Shown: one piece after another, positions 36,035-44,390 of the stretch
Numbering within the stretch: the stretch's first letter is position 1
Layout: each line of letters starts with the position of its first letter
NCBI RefSeq assembly: GCF_904528075.1
Contig: NZ_LR882035.1
Location: 620,001 to 684,000 of the forward strand
Reading direction: 5' to 3'
Origin: Agreia sp. COWG
GTDB taxonomy: Bacteria; Actinomycetota; Actinomycetes; Actinomycetales; Microbacteriaceae
Length of the DNA: 64,000 nucleotides
Made by a program: the position numbers and the translations under genes
Notes under the pieces: generated by a model
Told to the model about the DNA's origin: nothing
The model's database searches: none
Seen by the model: the letters and a program-made list of their open reading frames with translations, nothing else

Positions 36035-37546
36035 ATGGTCACCGCACGCCTCACCCTCGATCCGCACTTCACTATCGGGCCGATCAACCGCCGAATCTTC
36101 GGGTCGTTCGTCGAGCACCTGGGCCGCTGCGTCTACGACGGCATCTACGAGCCCGGCCATGCGGCTGCGGACGACGAGGGCTTCCGTACCGACGTCATCG
36201 AGCTCGTCAAGGAGCTCGGAACCACCACCATCCGCTACCCGGGAGGCAACTTCGTCTCCGGCTTCAAGTGGGAAGACAGCGTCGGGCCGGTCACGGACCG
36301 ACCCCGCAGGCTCGACCTCGCGTGGCACTCCACCGAGACGAACGAGATCGGCCTGCACGAGTTCTCGTCGTGGCTGTCGAAGGTCGACAGCGAGCTGATG
36401 CTGGCTATCAACCTGGGCACGCGCGGTGTCGAGGAGGCGCTCGACCTGGTGGAGTACACGAACATCCGGTCGGGATCGACGCTCAGCGACCAGCGGATCG
36501 CGAACGGTCAGGTCGAGCCCTTCGGCGTCACCATGTGGTGTCTCGGCAACGAGATGGACGGGCCGTGGCAGATCGGCCACCGCAGCGCGGAGGACTACGG
36601 CAAGATCGCGAGCCAGACGGCGAAGGCGCTGCGCCAGCTCGACGAACGGCTCGAACTGGTGGTGTGCGGCTCCTCGAGCGCCCAGATGCCCACCTTCGGA
36701 TCGTGGGAGCGCACGGTGCTGCAGCACACCTACGACGACGTCGACTACATCTCGTGCCACGCCTACTACGAGGAGCGCGGGGGAGATCTCACCAGCTTCC
36801 TCGCCTCGGGGGTGAACATGGACCACTTCATCGAGTCCGTGGTGGCTACCGCCGACAGCGTCAAGGCAGAGCTGCGGTCGTCGAAGCAGATCAACATCTC
36901 GTTCGACGAGTGGAACGTCTGGTACATCGACCGCTACCAGCAGGTCGATCGCATCACGGACATCGAGCGGTGGCCGGTCGCCCCCCGCCTGCTCGAGGAC
37001 GTGTACTCGGTCGCCGACGCCGTGGTGTTCGGCAGTCTGCTCATCTCACTGCTGAAGCACGCCGACCGTGTTCAGTCCGCCTCGCTCGCCCAGCTCGTGA
37101 ACGTGATCGCGCCCATCATGACCGAACCGGGTGGGGATTCTTGGCGCCAGACCACGTTCTTCCCGTTCTCCGTCACGTCCCGTCTGGCGCGGGGCACCGT
37201 TCTCGAGGTCAAACTCGAGTCAGACACGCATGACACGAAGGAGTACGGAACCGTACCCACCGTGGACGGCACGGCGACATTCGACTCCGAGACGGGTACG
37301 GCCGCGGTCTTCCTGGTGAATCGCAGCGAGACGGACAGTGCCACCGTGACCGTGGATGTGACGAACCTGGGCGCGCTGGGCGTTCGTGAGGCGCTGACCC
37401 TCAGCGACGACGACGTCTCTGCGGCCAACACCCTCGACGCGCAGGACCGCGTTGGCCTCACCGCGAACGAGACCGCCTCGATCGTCGACGGGCTCCTCAC
37501 CATCACGCTTCCGGCCGTCTCGTGGAGTGCGGTGAGCCTGGGGTAG
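36035..37546 (+). CDS. GH51 alpha-L-arabinofuranosidase
   Basis: A 503-residue glycoside hydrolase family 51 enzyme that removes terminal alpha-L-arabinofuranosyl units from arabinoxylan, arabinan or their oligosaccharides. RRIFGSFVEHLGRCVYDGIY opens the catalytic barrel; the acid/base Glu173 is in WCLGNEMDGPWQ and the nucleophile Glu292 in NISFDEWNVWY. The C-terminal beta domain ends at SWSAVSLG. There is no signal peptide, so it acts inside the cell on imported oligosaccharides. Last gene of the ABC operon; the arabinose released would enter araBDA. Confidence 0.95.
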   Translation: MVTARLTLDPHFTIGPINRRIFGSFVEHLGRCVYDGIYEPGHAAADDEGFRTDVIELVKELGTTTIRYPGGNFVSGFKWEDSVGPVTDRPRRLDLAWHSTETNEIGLHEFSSWLSKVDSELMLAINLGTRGVEEALDLVEYTNIRSGSTLSDQRIANGQVEPFGVTMWCLGNEMDGPWQIGHRSAEDYGKIASQTAKALRQLDERLELVVCGSSSAQMPTFGSWERTVLQHTYDDVDYISCHAYYEERGGDLTSFLASGVNMDHFIESVVATADSVKAELRSSKQINISFDEWNVWYIDRYQQVDRITDIERWPVAPRLLEDVYSVADAVVFGSLLISLLKHADRVQSASLAQLVNVIAPIMTEPGGDSWRQTTFFPFSVTSRLARGTVLEVKLESDTHDTKEYGTVPTVDGTATFDSETGTAAVFLVNRSETDSATVTVDVTNLGALGVREALTLSDDDVSAANTLDAQDRVGLTANETASIVDGLLTITLPAVSWSAVSLG

Positions 37547-37555
37547 CGTTCACCC

Positions 37556-38842
37556 ATGAGAATCCTTCTGGTCGGCGCCGGGGGCGTCGGCGATGCACTG
37601 GCCAAGATCGCAGCGCGGCGATCGTTCTACGAGGCTCTGGTGGTCACCGACTACGACCTTGCGAAAGCGCAGCGAACTGTGGCCTGGATCGCGGCCAAGC
37701 ACGGCGCCGAGGTGGCGGCGAGATTCGCGGCCGACCGCATCGACGCATCCGACCCCGATAGCGTCACCGACGTTGCCCGGCGGCACGGCGCCACCCACGT
37801 CATGAACGCGGTCGAACCGAAGTTCGTGCCCACGATCTTCGCTGGCGCGCTGGCCGCGGATGCCGACTATCTCGACATGGCCATGAGCCTGTCCGAGCCG
37901 CACCCCACGGATCCGCACTCCGAGACGGGCGTGAAGCTCGGCGACGACCAGTTCGCGCAGGCGCCCGACTGGGAGACCGCGGGGCGGCTCGCCTTGGTCG
38001 GCATGGGCGTGGAGCCGGGGCTCAGCGACGTCTTCGCACGCTACGCCGCAGACTTTCTCTTCAGCGAGATCGACGAGCTCGGCACCCGTGACGGCGCCAA
38101 TCTGGTGGTGCGCGACGAGGCCGGCAACGAGATGTTCGCGCCGAGCTTCTCGATCTGGACCACGATCGAGGAATGCCTCAACCCACCGGTGATCTGGGAG
38201 AAAGACAAGGGCTGGTTCACGACGGAGCCGTTCTCCGAACCCGAGATCTTCACCTTTCCCGAGGGCATCGGCGACGTGGAGTGCGTCAACGTCGAGCATG
38301 AGGAGGTGCTGCTGATGCCACGCTGGGTCGATGCCAAGCGCGTCACCTTCAAGTACGGCCTCGGCAACGAGTTCATCGGCATCTTGAAGACCCTGCACCA
38401 GCTCGGCCTCGACTCCACCGTTCCCGTGAGGGTGCGCTCCACTGACGGGCCGGTCGAGGTGGCTCCCCGCGACGTCGTCGCCGCCGGCCTGCCCGACCCT
38501 GCGACACTGGGGCCCCGAATGACGGGCAAGACCTGCGCCGGACTCTGGGTCACGGGCACGGGAGTCGACGGCCGCCCCCGCGAGGTCTACCTGTACCACG
38601 TCAGTGACAACGAGTTCACGATGGCCGAGTACGACACCCAGTGCGTGGTGTGGCAGACCGCGCTCAATCCGGTGATCGCCCTCGAGCTGCTGAGCGCCGG
38701 GGTCTGGGGCGGGGTCGGAGTGCTCGGCCCTGAGGCGTTCGACGCCAAGGTCTTTCTCGACCTGATGGCGGCCCCCGAATCCGAGGGCGGCTATGGCCAG
38801 CAGTGGGGTCTCGAAGATCGTCTCAGCCCGCTCATCTCGTGA
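37556..38842 (+). CDS. saccharopine dehydrogenase family protein
   Basis: A 428-residue protein with an N-terminal Rossmann fold (MRILLVGAGGVGDALAKIAA) and the saccharopine dehydrogenase-like C-terminal domain (GMGVEPGLSDVFARYAADFL, GLGNEFIGILKTLHQLGLDS). Related enzymes are NAD(P)-dependent and act on secondary amines joining two amino acids, but this subgroup is uncharacterised. The ATG at 37556 lies six bases after TAGCGT (37544-37549, which contains the stop codon of the preceding gene), so it likely has its own leaderless promoter rather than belonging to the arabinose operon. Its partner is the racemase-like gene that follows. Confidence 0.82.
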   Translation: MRILLVGAGGVGDALAKIAARRSFYEALVVTDYDLAKAQRTVAWIAAKHGAEVAARFAADRIDASDPDSVTDVARRHGATHVMNAVEPKFVPTIFAGALAADADYLDMAMSLSEPHPTDPHSETGVKLGDDQFAQAPDWETAGRLALVGMGVEPGLSDVFARYAADFLFSEIDELGTRDGANLVVRDEAGNEMFAPSFSIWTTIEECLNPPVIWEKDKGWFTTEPFSEPEIFTFPEGIGDVECVNVEHEEVLLMPRWVDAKRVTFKYGLGNEFIGILKTLHQLGLDSTVPVRVRSTDGPVEVAPRDVVAAGLPDPATLGPRMTGKTCAGLWVTGTGVDGRPREVYLYHVSDNEFTMAEYDTQCVVWQTALNPVIALELLSAGVWGGVGVLGPEAFDAKVFLDLMAAPESEGGYGQQWGLEDRLSPLIS

Positions 38843-38872
38843 GGCGAGTCTCGTGAGGCCACTTTCGTGAGG
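38838..38872 (+). repeat. 14-nt periodic TCGTGAGG repeat at a gene junction
   Basis: TCGTGAGG occurs three times with exact 14-nt spacing (38838, 38852, 38866). The first copy holds the TGA stop of the dehydrogenase-like gene and the third supplies the GTG start of the next gene. A short tandem duplication is the simplest origin. Confidence 0.7.
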
Positions 38873-39976
38873 ATCGCCCGCCTCACCCTGCACCGCATAG
38901 CCATGCCCCTCGTCAGGCCGTTCGAGACCAGCTTCGGCGTTCAGACGGTGCGCGACGTGGTGCTCGTGCACGTCGTCACGGCCGACGGAGTCGAGGGCTG
39001 GGGCGAGTGCGTCGCCGGCGCCGACCCCGTGTACTCGAGCGAGTACGTCAGCGGGTGCGAGCACGTCATCGAGCGCTACCTCGCGCCCGCCCTGCTCTCG
39101 GCCGCAGACGTCACCGCCGAGGGTCTGCATACGCTCTTCGCGTTCGTGGTCGGCCATCGCATGGCGAAGGCCGCCGTCGAGGCGGCGATTCTGGATGCCC
39201 AGCTGCGCGCATCCGGTCTGTCGTTCGGGGCCTACCTCGGTGCGGTGCGCAACGAGGTGGACTGCGGAGTCTCCGTGGGCATAGCTCCGTCGATTGCGGA
39301 GCTGCTCGACGAGGTCAGAGGCTACGCGGCCGAAGGCTACCGGCGTATCAAGCTGAAGATCAAGCCCGGTTGGGACGTGGAGCCCGTGCGTGCGGTGAGG
39401 TCGCTGCTCGGCGGGGCAATGCTGCTGCAGGTGGACGCGAACACGGCCTACACGACCGATGACATCGACCTCTTGCGAGAGCTCGACGAGTTCGATCTGC
39501 TGCTGATCGAGCAGCCCTTCGCAGAAGAGGACATCGCCGCGCACGTGGAGCTTGCCGAGGCCATCGACACGCCCGTCTGCCTCGACGAGTCGATCACCTC
39601 TGCCGCGGTCGCGATCGACGCGATCGCTCGCGACGCCACCTCGATCATCAACGTGAAGCCCGGCAGGGTGGGCGGCTACCTCGAGGCGGTGCGCATCCAC
39701 GACGCGTGCCGGCATCGCGACGTGCCCGTATGGTGCGGCGGGATGCTCGAGACGGGCATCGGCCGGGCGGCGAACGTGGCCCTCGCCGCACTTCCCGGGT
39801 TCACGCTGCCCGGCGACACCTCGGCCTCGCGCCGCTACTACGCCGAAGACCTCACGGAGCCCTTCGAACTTGTCGAGGGGCGTCTCAGGGTGCCCACCGG
39901 CCCGGGCACGGGAGTGACCGTCCGCGAAGACCTCGTCGCCGCCTGGGCCACGCGACCGCCGCTCCTGCTGCGCTGA
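38867..39976 (+). CDS. o-succinylbenzoate synthase / N-acylamino-acid racemase family enzyme
   Basis: A 369-residue enolase-superfamily protein of the OSBS/NAAAR group. The catalytic lysine pair is in RRIKLKIKPGW (Lys162, Lys164), metal ligands in LLQVDANTAY, LLLIEQPF and VCLDESITS, and the second general base in INVKPGRVGG (Lys264). The same fold catalyses menaquinone synthesis (MenC) or racemises N-acylated amino acids. No men genes are nearby, and the neighbour is an amino-acid-type dehydrogenase, so N-acylamino-acid racemase seems likelier. GTG 38867 is the start; two more GTG codons 14 and 28 bases upstream are out of frame. Confidence 0.85.
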   Translation: MRIARLTLHRIAMPLVRPFETSFGVQTVRDVVLVHVVTADGVEGWGECVAGADPVYSSEYVSGCEHVIERYLAPALLSAADVTAEGLHTLFAFVVGHRMAKAAVEAAILDAQLRASGLSFGAYLGAVRNEVDCGVSVGIAPSIAELLDEVRGYAAEGYRRIKLKIKPGWDVEPVRAVRSLLGGAMLLQVDANTAYTTDDIDLLRELDEFDLLLIEQPFAEEDIAAHVELAEAIDTPVCLDESITSAAVAIDAIARDATSIINVKPGRVGGYLEAVRIHDACRHRDVPVWCGGMLETGIGRAANVALAALPGFTLPGDTSASRRYYAEDLTEPFELVEGRLRVPTGPGTGVTVREDLVAAWATRPPLLLR

Positions 39977-40035
39977 CGCACGGCCACAGCGGGCCTCAGC
40001 GGGCCTCGGCCGCGCCACCGCGTTCACCACCGCCT

Positions 40036-40099
40036 CATCGAGTTGCCCGATTCTGCCGCCTCGACCCGCTCGGAGCCGACAGAATCGGGCAACTCGATG
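40036..40099. repeat. 64-nt intergenic palindrome with perfect 20-nt arms
   Basis: CATCGAGTTGCCCGATTCTG (40036-40055) and its exact complement (40080-40099) enclose 24 bases. It lies 60 bases after the racemase-like gene and 40 before the HerA-like gene. A second, smaller palindrome (CGCCTCC/GGAGGCG, 40100-40119) follows directly. No T-run is present. It is unrelated in sequence to the other long palindromes. Confidence 0.88.
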
Positions 40100-40138
40100 C
40101 GCCTCCTGCAGCGGAGGCGGCGTGGGTAGAGTTTGTTC

Positions 40139-41986
40139 ATGACGAACGTCGACGGTTCCCTGTCCGATCCTGCGGCCGCGCTGGCTAAGGCTCAGGCCGA
40201 TGCGGCGGAGGCGACCGCGGCGGTGGAACGCGCACAGGCCGCCCTCGCCGAGGCCACGGCGCGGGCGGAGGCCGCGGCTGCCGCGTCGCAGCCAGCCGAG
40301 ACGCCCCCCGTCGCATCCGCTCAGCCCGAAACCCGCACGTCCCATCCCGTCGCATCCGGCCCATTGAGTGCGGCGGCGGTCGCCGCGGTGCGCGCGGGCT
40401 ACGCGTTCGAGGGCGAAGCGCTGCAGATGGGTGCGCTCGTCAACGGCGAGGCACTGGCCGACGTGCAGGTGCGCATTCCGCTCGCCATGGTTGCCAGGCA
40501 CGGGCTCGTGGCGGGGGCCACGGGAACGGGCAAGACGAAGACGCTGCAGGGCTTGGCCGAGCAGCTCTCGGCCGCCGGCGTGCCCGTGTTCGCGGCCGAT
40601 ATCAAAGGCGATCTGTCGGGGCTGGCGACGCCCGGTGCCGCCAGCGACAAGCTGACAGCGCGCACCGGGGCTATCGGCCAGAACTGGCAGTCCATCGCTT
40701 CGCCCACCGAATACTTCACGCTCGGCGGTCTCGGCACGGGAGTGCCCATCCGGGCCACGATCACGAGCTTCGGCCCGCTGCTGCTGTCGAAGGTACTGGG
40801 CCTGAACGAGACACAGGAGTCGAGTCTCGGGCTCGTCTTTCACTACGCGGACGCACAGGGGCTGCCCCTGGTCGACCTCAGCGACCTGCGCAGCGTGCTG
40901 AGCTACCTGCAGAGCGACGAGGGCAAGGGCGAGCTTAAAGACCTCGGCGGGCTGGCGCCGGCGACGATCGGCGTCATTCTGCGCGAGCTCATCACCTTCG
41001 CCGACCAGGGTGCCGACGTGTTCTTCGGAGAACCCGAGATAGACACGACCGACTTTCTGCGGCTGGCGCCCGACGGCAGGGGCATCGTGAGCCTGCTCGA
41101 GGTACCCGGCGTGCAGGACAAGCCCGCGCTGTTCTCCACCTTCCTCATGTGGCTGCTCGCCGACCTCATGAACGATCTTCCCGAGGTGGGAGACGTCGAC
41201 AAGCCCAAGCTCGTGTTCTTCTTCGACGAGGCGCACCTGCTGTTCAACGACGCGTCGAAGGACTTTCTCGCCGCGATCACGCAGACCGTGAGGCTCATCA
41301 GGTCGAAGGGGGTGGGCATCTTCTTCGTGACGCAGACCCCGAAAGACGTGCCCGGAGACGTTCTTGCCCAGCTCGGCTCCCGCGTGCAGCACCAGCTGCG
41401 TGCGCACACCCCCGACGATGCGAAGGCGCTCAGGCAGACGGTGCAGACCTATCCGGTGAGCGAATACGACCTGGGTGAGGTGCTGCAGAGCCTCGCGATC
41501 GGCGAGGCCATCGTCACCGTGATGAACGAGAAGGGTGCGCCGACGCCCGTGGCCTGGACCCGCATGCGGGCGCCGCAGGGCTCGATGGATCCGACGCCGG
41601 CTGCGGCGATGCAGGCCTCCGTGCAATCCTCGCCGCTTCTGGCTCGCTACGGCACGCCGGTCGACCCCGATTCCGCAAAAGAGATGCTGGCCAGGAGGCT
41701 CGACGCCGCCGCCATTTCAGCCGCTCAGGCCGAAGCCGGCGCCAAAGCGCAATCGGATGCTGCGGCCCAGGCTGCGAAGACCGAGAAAGAGCGTCTGGCC
41801 CAGCAGAAGAAGATCGACGCCGAATACGACCGGATGACGCGCCAGTCGCCGCCGCGGCGCACGACGACCGGCGCCTCGCGAAGATCGTCCAAGACGCCGA
41901 TCGAGCAGGTGCTCGGTTCCTCGGTCACGAAGACGATCCTCACCGAGGTCATGCGCGGCATCTTCGGCAACGCCCGTCGCCGGTAG
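40139..41986 (+). CDS. HerA/YjgR-like (DUF853) ATPase
   Basis: A 615-residue P-loop ATPase of the DUF853 group related to HerA helicases. An Ala/Glu-rich N-terminal stretch (about residues 10-50, probable coiled coil) precedes Walker A GATGTGKTKTLQGLAE; FAADIKGDLSGLA, the Walker B KLVFFFDEAHLLF and the arginine-bearing FVTQTPKDVPGDVLAQLG follow. A charged C-terminal segment ends the protein. The group is widespread in bacteria, cytoplasmic, and its role is unsettled. The ATG at 40139 lies six bases after TAGAGT (40127-40132), the leaderless pattern. Confidence 0.88.
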   Translation: MTNVDGSLSDPAAALAKAQADAAEATAAVERAQAALAEATARAEAAAAASQPAETPPVASAQPETRTSHPVASGPLSAAAVAAVRAGYAFEGEALQMGALVNGEALADVQVRIPLAMVARHGLVAGATGTGKTKTLQGLAEQLSAAGVPVFAADIKGDLSGLATPGAASDKLTARTGAIGQNWQSIASPTEYFTLGGLGTGVPIRATITSFGPLLLSKVLGLNETQESSLGLVFHYADAQGLPLVDLSDLRSVLSYLQSDEGKGELKDLGGLAPATIGVILRELITFADQGADVFFGEPEIDTTDFLRLAPDGRGIVSLLEVPGVQDKPALFSTFLMWLLADLMNDLPEVGDVDKPKLVFFFDEAHLLFNDASKDFLAAITQTVRLIRSKGVGIFFVTQTPKDVPGDVLAQLGSRVQHQLRAHTPDDAKALRQTVQTYPVSEYDLGEVLQSLAIGEAIVTVMNEKGAPTPVAWTRMRAPQGSMDPTPAAAMQASVQSSPLLARYGTPVDPDSAKEMLARRLDAAAISAAQAEAGAKAQSDAAAQAAKTEKERLAQQKKIDAEYDRMTRQSPPRRTTTGASRRSSKTPIEQVLGSSVTKTILTEVMRGIFGNARRR

Positions 41987-42005
41987 ACCGACTCGCGTAA
42001 ACGAT

Positions 42006-42021
42006 CCCCGGACGGTCGGGG
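42006..42021. terminator. small hairpin between convergent genes
   Basis: CCCCG (42006-42010) and CGGGG (42017-42021) enclose six bases, between the HerA-like gene and the convergent PH-domain gene. A weak bidirectional terminator is possible. Confidence 0.4.
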
Positions 42022-42026
42022 CGCGG

Positions 42027-42656
42027 CTAAGCCGCCACCACGAGGCTCTGCGGCGACATGAGCAGGATGAGGACGAGAGAGAGTGCGGCGATGGCGCCGG
42101 CCAAGATGATGCCGCCGAGCCACGGCCAGCGTTCGAACCAGTACAGAAGCGGCAGGTAGTCGCGGCGCAGCTCAGCCCTGGTGATCGGTTCCTCGAGCCG
42201 GCGCACGGGAACGTCGAACGCGGTCGCCACAGCCTCGATGCTGTCGCGGTTCCAGTACTGGCCGCGCATGTGCAGCAGGACATCTCCGTGGGTGTCGAGG
42301 AGAAAGAGACGCGGGGCAGTTTCGAGGAACTGGCCCCGGTAGGTGTTGACGATCAGGGCCGACTCGATGCGCTTGGCGGGGATGCGCGTGCGCGAGAAGA
42401 AGCCGCGCTCTGAGATGCCGTCGGGGCCGATGGTGATGCACACGCGGGAGAGCAGAAACGACGCCAGCGCATAGACCGCGGTCACGACGAGCAGCGCGAC
42501 GATCACCCTGGGCCAGGTTCCGCGCGGAATGGAGAACCAGAATACTGCGGCGAAGACCGGAATGAGCAGCGCGGCGGTGACCACGCGCGTCTGCCCGTGA
42601 AGCTGGGGGATCGGGCGCACGACACGTCTGCGTGGCGTGACGGTGTGCTGGTCCAC
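42027..42656 (-). CDS. PH-domain membrane protein
   Basis: A 209-residue membrane protein. Two N-terminal helices (VVTAALLIPVFAAVFWFSI and VIVALLVVTAVYALASFLL) are followed by a bacterial PH-like domain (ITIGPDGISERGFFSRTRIP, SALIVNTYRGQFLE) and a final helix (GGIILAGAIAALSLVLILLM). Function unknown; such proteins are common in actinobacterial membranes. Start is GTG 42656 with GAGG upstream. Confidence 0.75.
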   Translation of the reverse strand: MDQHTVTPRRRVVRPIPQLHGQTRVVTAALLIPVFAAVFWFSIPRGTWPRVIVALLVVTAVYALASFLLSRVCITIGPDGISERGFFSRTRIPAKRIESALIVNTYRGQFLETAPRLFLLDTHGDVLLHMRGQYWNRDSIEAVATAFDVPVRRLEEPITRAELRRDYLPLLYWFERWPWLGGIILAGAIAALSLVLILLMSPQSLVVAA

Positions 42657-42682
42657 GGAATCCTCGATCCAGGCGAAGGGCT

Positions 42683-42707
42683 ACACCGGGGAGCGGATTC
42701 CCGGTGT
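42683..42707. repeat. short inverted repeat before the PH-domain gene
   Basis: ACACCGGG (42683-42690) and CCCGGTGT (42700-42707) are perfect complements around nine bases, just upstream of the PH-domain gene start and downstream of the TetR gene. It could be an operator or a small terminator. Confidence 0.4.
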
Positions 42708-42784
42708 CGACCATGGTAGGCGAGGGTCCCGGCGACGGGACAGCGGCATTAATGAGGACACGCTTTACACGAGCGCGCCCGGAA

Positions 42785-43336
42785 TCAGCGAGCGACCAGG
42801 GCGTCGGCGCTGCCGAGAAGGGTGAGCGCGTGCTGCGCGAGCTGGTCGATGAACTCGTCGGAGGCCGGCTCGTGCAGAACGAGCTCGGCGAAGTAGATAG
42901 GCCCGACGAGCTGGCTGAACTGCTGCTCGGTCACATCGCCCACGAGGCCGCGAAGCTGTTGGAGACGCTTTTCGCTCATCGCGTCGATCGACGCCACCGC
43001 CTTGTCTTCCTGGGTCGCGTGGTGGATGAGCGACGTGAGGGCGACCTTCGTGATCGGTTCGTGGATTCCGTCGCGCACGCTCGTCAGGAAGTACGCGACG
43101 CGCTCGCGGTCGGACATGCCCTCGGGGTTGAAGTCCTCGCCGCCGGGAGCGAGGCTCACGGCCTCGCTGATGACCTGCTCGATGGTTCCCCAATGCACGT
43201 AGAGCGTGCGGCGCGAGACCTCGGCCTCTTTGGCCAGGCTGCTGAGCGTGATGGTTTCGCCGTTGCGCTCAGAGAGCATGCGGCGGGTTGTCTCCAGCAC
43301 GTGGAGTCGGGTTCGCTTGATACGAGGGTCGGTCAC
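42785..43336 (-). CDS. TetR-family transcriptional regulator
   Basis: A 183-residue TetR repressor. The helix-turn-helix is ITLSSLAKEAEVSRRTLYVHW near residues 29-48; the rest is a helical ligand domain. The GTG at 43336 lies six bases after TATTCT (minus strand, 43343-43348), the leaderless pattern. It is divergent from an aldo/keto reductase gene over about 110 bases and may repress it. Confidence 0.88.
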   Translation of the reverse strand: MTDPRIKRTRLHVLETTRRMLSERNGETITLSSLAKEAEVSRRTLYVHWGTIEQVISEAVSLAPGGEDFNPEGMSDRERVAYFLTSVRDGIHEPITKVALTSLIHHATQEDKAVASIDAMSEKRLQQLRGLVGDVTEQQFSQLVGPIYFAELVLHEPASDEFIDQLAQHALTLLGSADALVAR

Positions 43337-43445
43337 TCGGCAAGAATATGCGCCTCACAATGTTCGTGGGGTGTACTTGACGCCTCTCATTTGACGCGGT
43401 ATGACATTCGGCATATCGGCATCATTGTTCACGTAGTGTGTCGGA
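43337..43445. promoter_or_regulatory. divergent promoter region of tetR-type and aldo/keto reductase genes
   Basis: On the plus strand, TTGACG (43377-43382) and TATGAC (43400-43405) are 17 bases apart; a second element TAGTGT (43434-43439) sits six bases before the reductase ATG, as in leaderless genes. On the minus strand TATTCT (43343-43348) serves the regulator gene. A regulator site is expected here but not identified with certainty. Confidence 0.55.
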
Positions 43446-44390
43446 ATGACGACCTCTCTCGGTACCTCGGACCTCTCCATTTTTCCTCTCGCCCTCGGCG
43501 GTAACACGTTCGGCTGGACGTCGGACGAAGCCACCTCCCGCGACGTGCTCGACGCGTTCGCGGCCGGCGGGGGTAACCTCGTCGACACCGCCGACGTCTA
43601 CTCGGCGTGGGCTCCCGGCAACGAGGGCGGCGAGTCCGAGTCGGTCATCGGCCGCTGGATGGCCGATCGAAAGAACCGTGCCGACGTGGTGGTGGCGACC
43701 AAAGTCAGCCAGCACCCGCAGTTCTCCGGTCTATCCGCGTCGAACATCGCGGCCGCCGCCGAGGCCAGTCTCGGCCGCTTAGCGACAGACCACATCGATC
43801 TGTACTACGCCCACTTCGACGACGAGAACACCCCCCTCGAAGAGACCGTGGCCGCATTCGACGCTCTCGTCACAGCGGGCAAGGTGCGGCACGTGGGCAT
43901 CTCGAACTTCAGTGCCGAGAGGGTCTCCGAGTGGGTCGGCATCGCTCGCCGGAATGGATTCGCGGCGCCTGTCGCCCTGCAGCCGCACTACAACTTGGTT
44001 CATCGCTCGGCGTTCGAGCGAGACCTCGCCCCGGCGGCCGAGGTCAACGAGTTGGCCGTGCTGCCCTATTTCGGGCTGGCAAGCGGCTTCCTGACGGGCA
44101 AGTACCGCACGCAGGCCGACCTCGCACAGAGCAATCGGGGCGACGGTGCGAAGGCCTACCTGAACGCAGAGGGGCTCGGCGTGGTCGACGCGCTGGGCAC
44201 GATAGCGGATGCGCGGGGCTCGGCCGTCGCGACCGTTGCCCTCGCCTGGCTGCTCAGCCGCCCCACGGTGGCAGCCCCCATCGCGAGTGCCCGCACCGTC
44301 GAACAGCTTCCGGCACTTCTCGCTGTGGCGGACCTCACACTCACGTCAGAGGAACTGGCGCTGCTCGACGAGGCCTCCGCCTCATTCTGA
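43446..44390 (+). CDS. aldo/keto reductase
   Basis: A 314-residue NADPH-dependent aldo/keto reductase barrel. The catalytic Asp-Tyr pair is in NLVDTADVYSAW, the Lys in DVVVATKVSQHP and the His in HIDLYYAHFDD; GKVRHVGISNFSAE and PIASARTVEQL complete the fold and the cofactor site. Substrate is unknown. Its 3' end overlaps the convergent kinase gene by nine bases. Confidence 0.92.
   Translation: MTTSLGTSDLSIFPLALGGNTFGWTSDEATSRDVLDAFAAGGGNLVDTADVYSAWAPGNEGGESESVIGRWMADRKNRADVVVATKVSQHPQFSGLSASNIAAAAEASLGRLATDHIDLYYAHFDDENTPLEETVAAFDALVTAGKVRHVGISNFSAERVSEWVGIARRNGFAAPVALQPHYNLVHRSAFERDLAPAAEVNELAVLPYFGLASGFLTGKYRTQADLAQSNRGDGAKAYLNAEGLGVVDALGTIADARGSAVATVALAWLLSRPTVAAPIASARTVEQLPALLAVADLTLTSEELALLDEASASF

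Noticed and set aside
37550..41626. Minus-strand open frame of 1358 codons
   Set aside because: It is the mirror of four well-supported plus-strand genes in high-GC DNA; its translation is rich in Arg, His and Gly with no domain, and it has no promoter or ribosome site.
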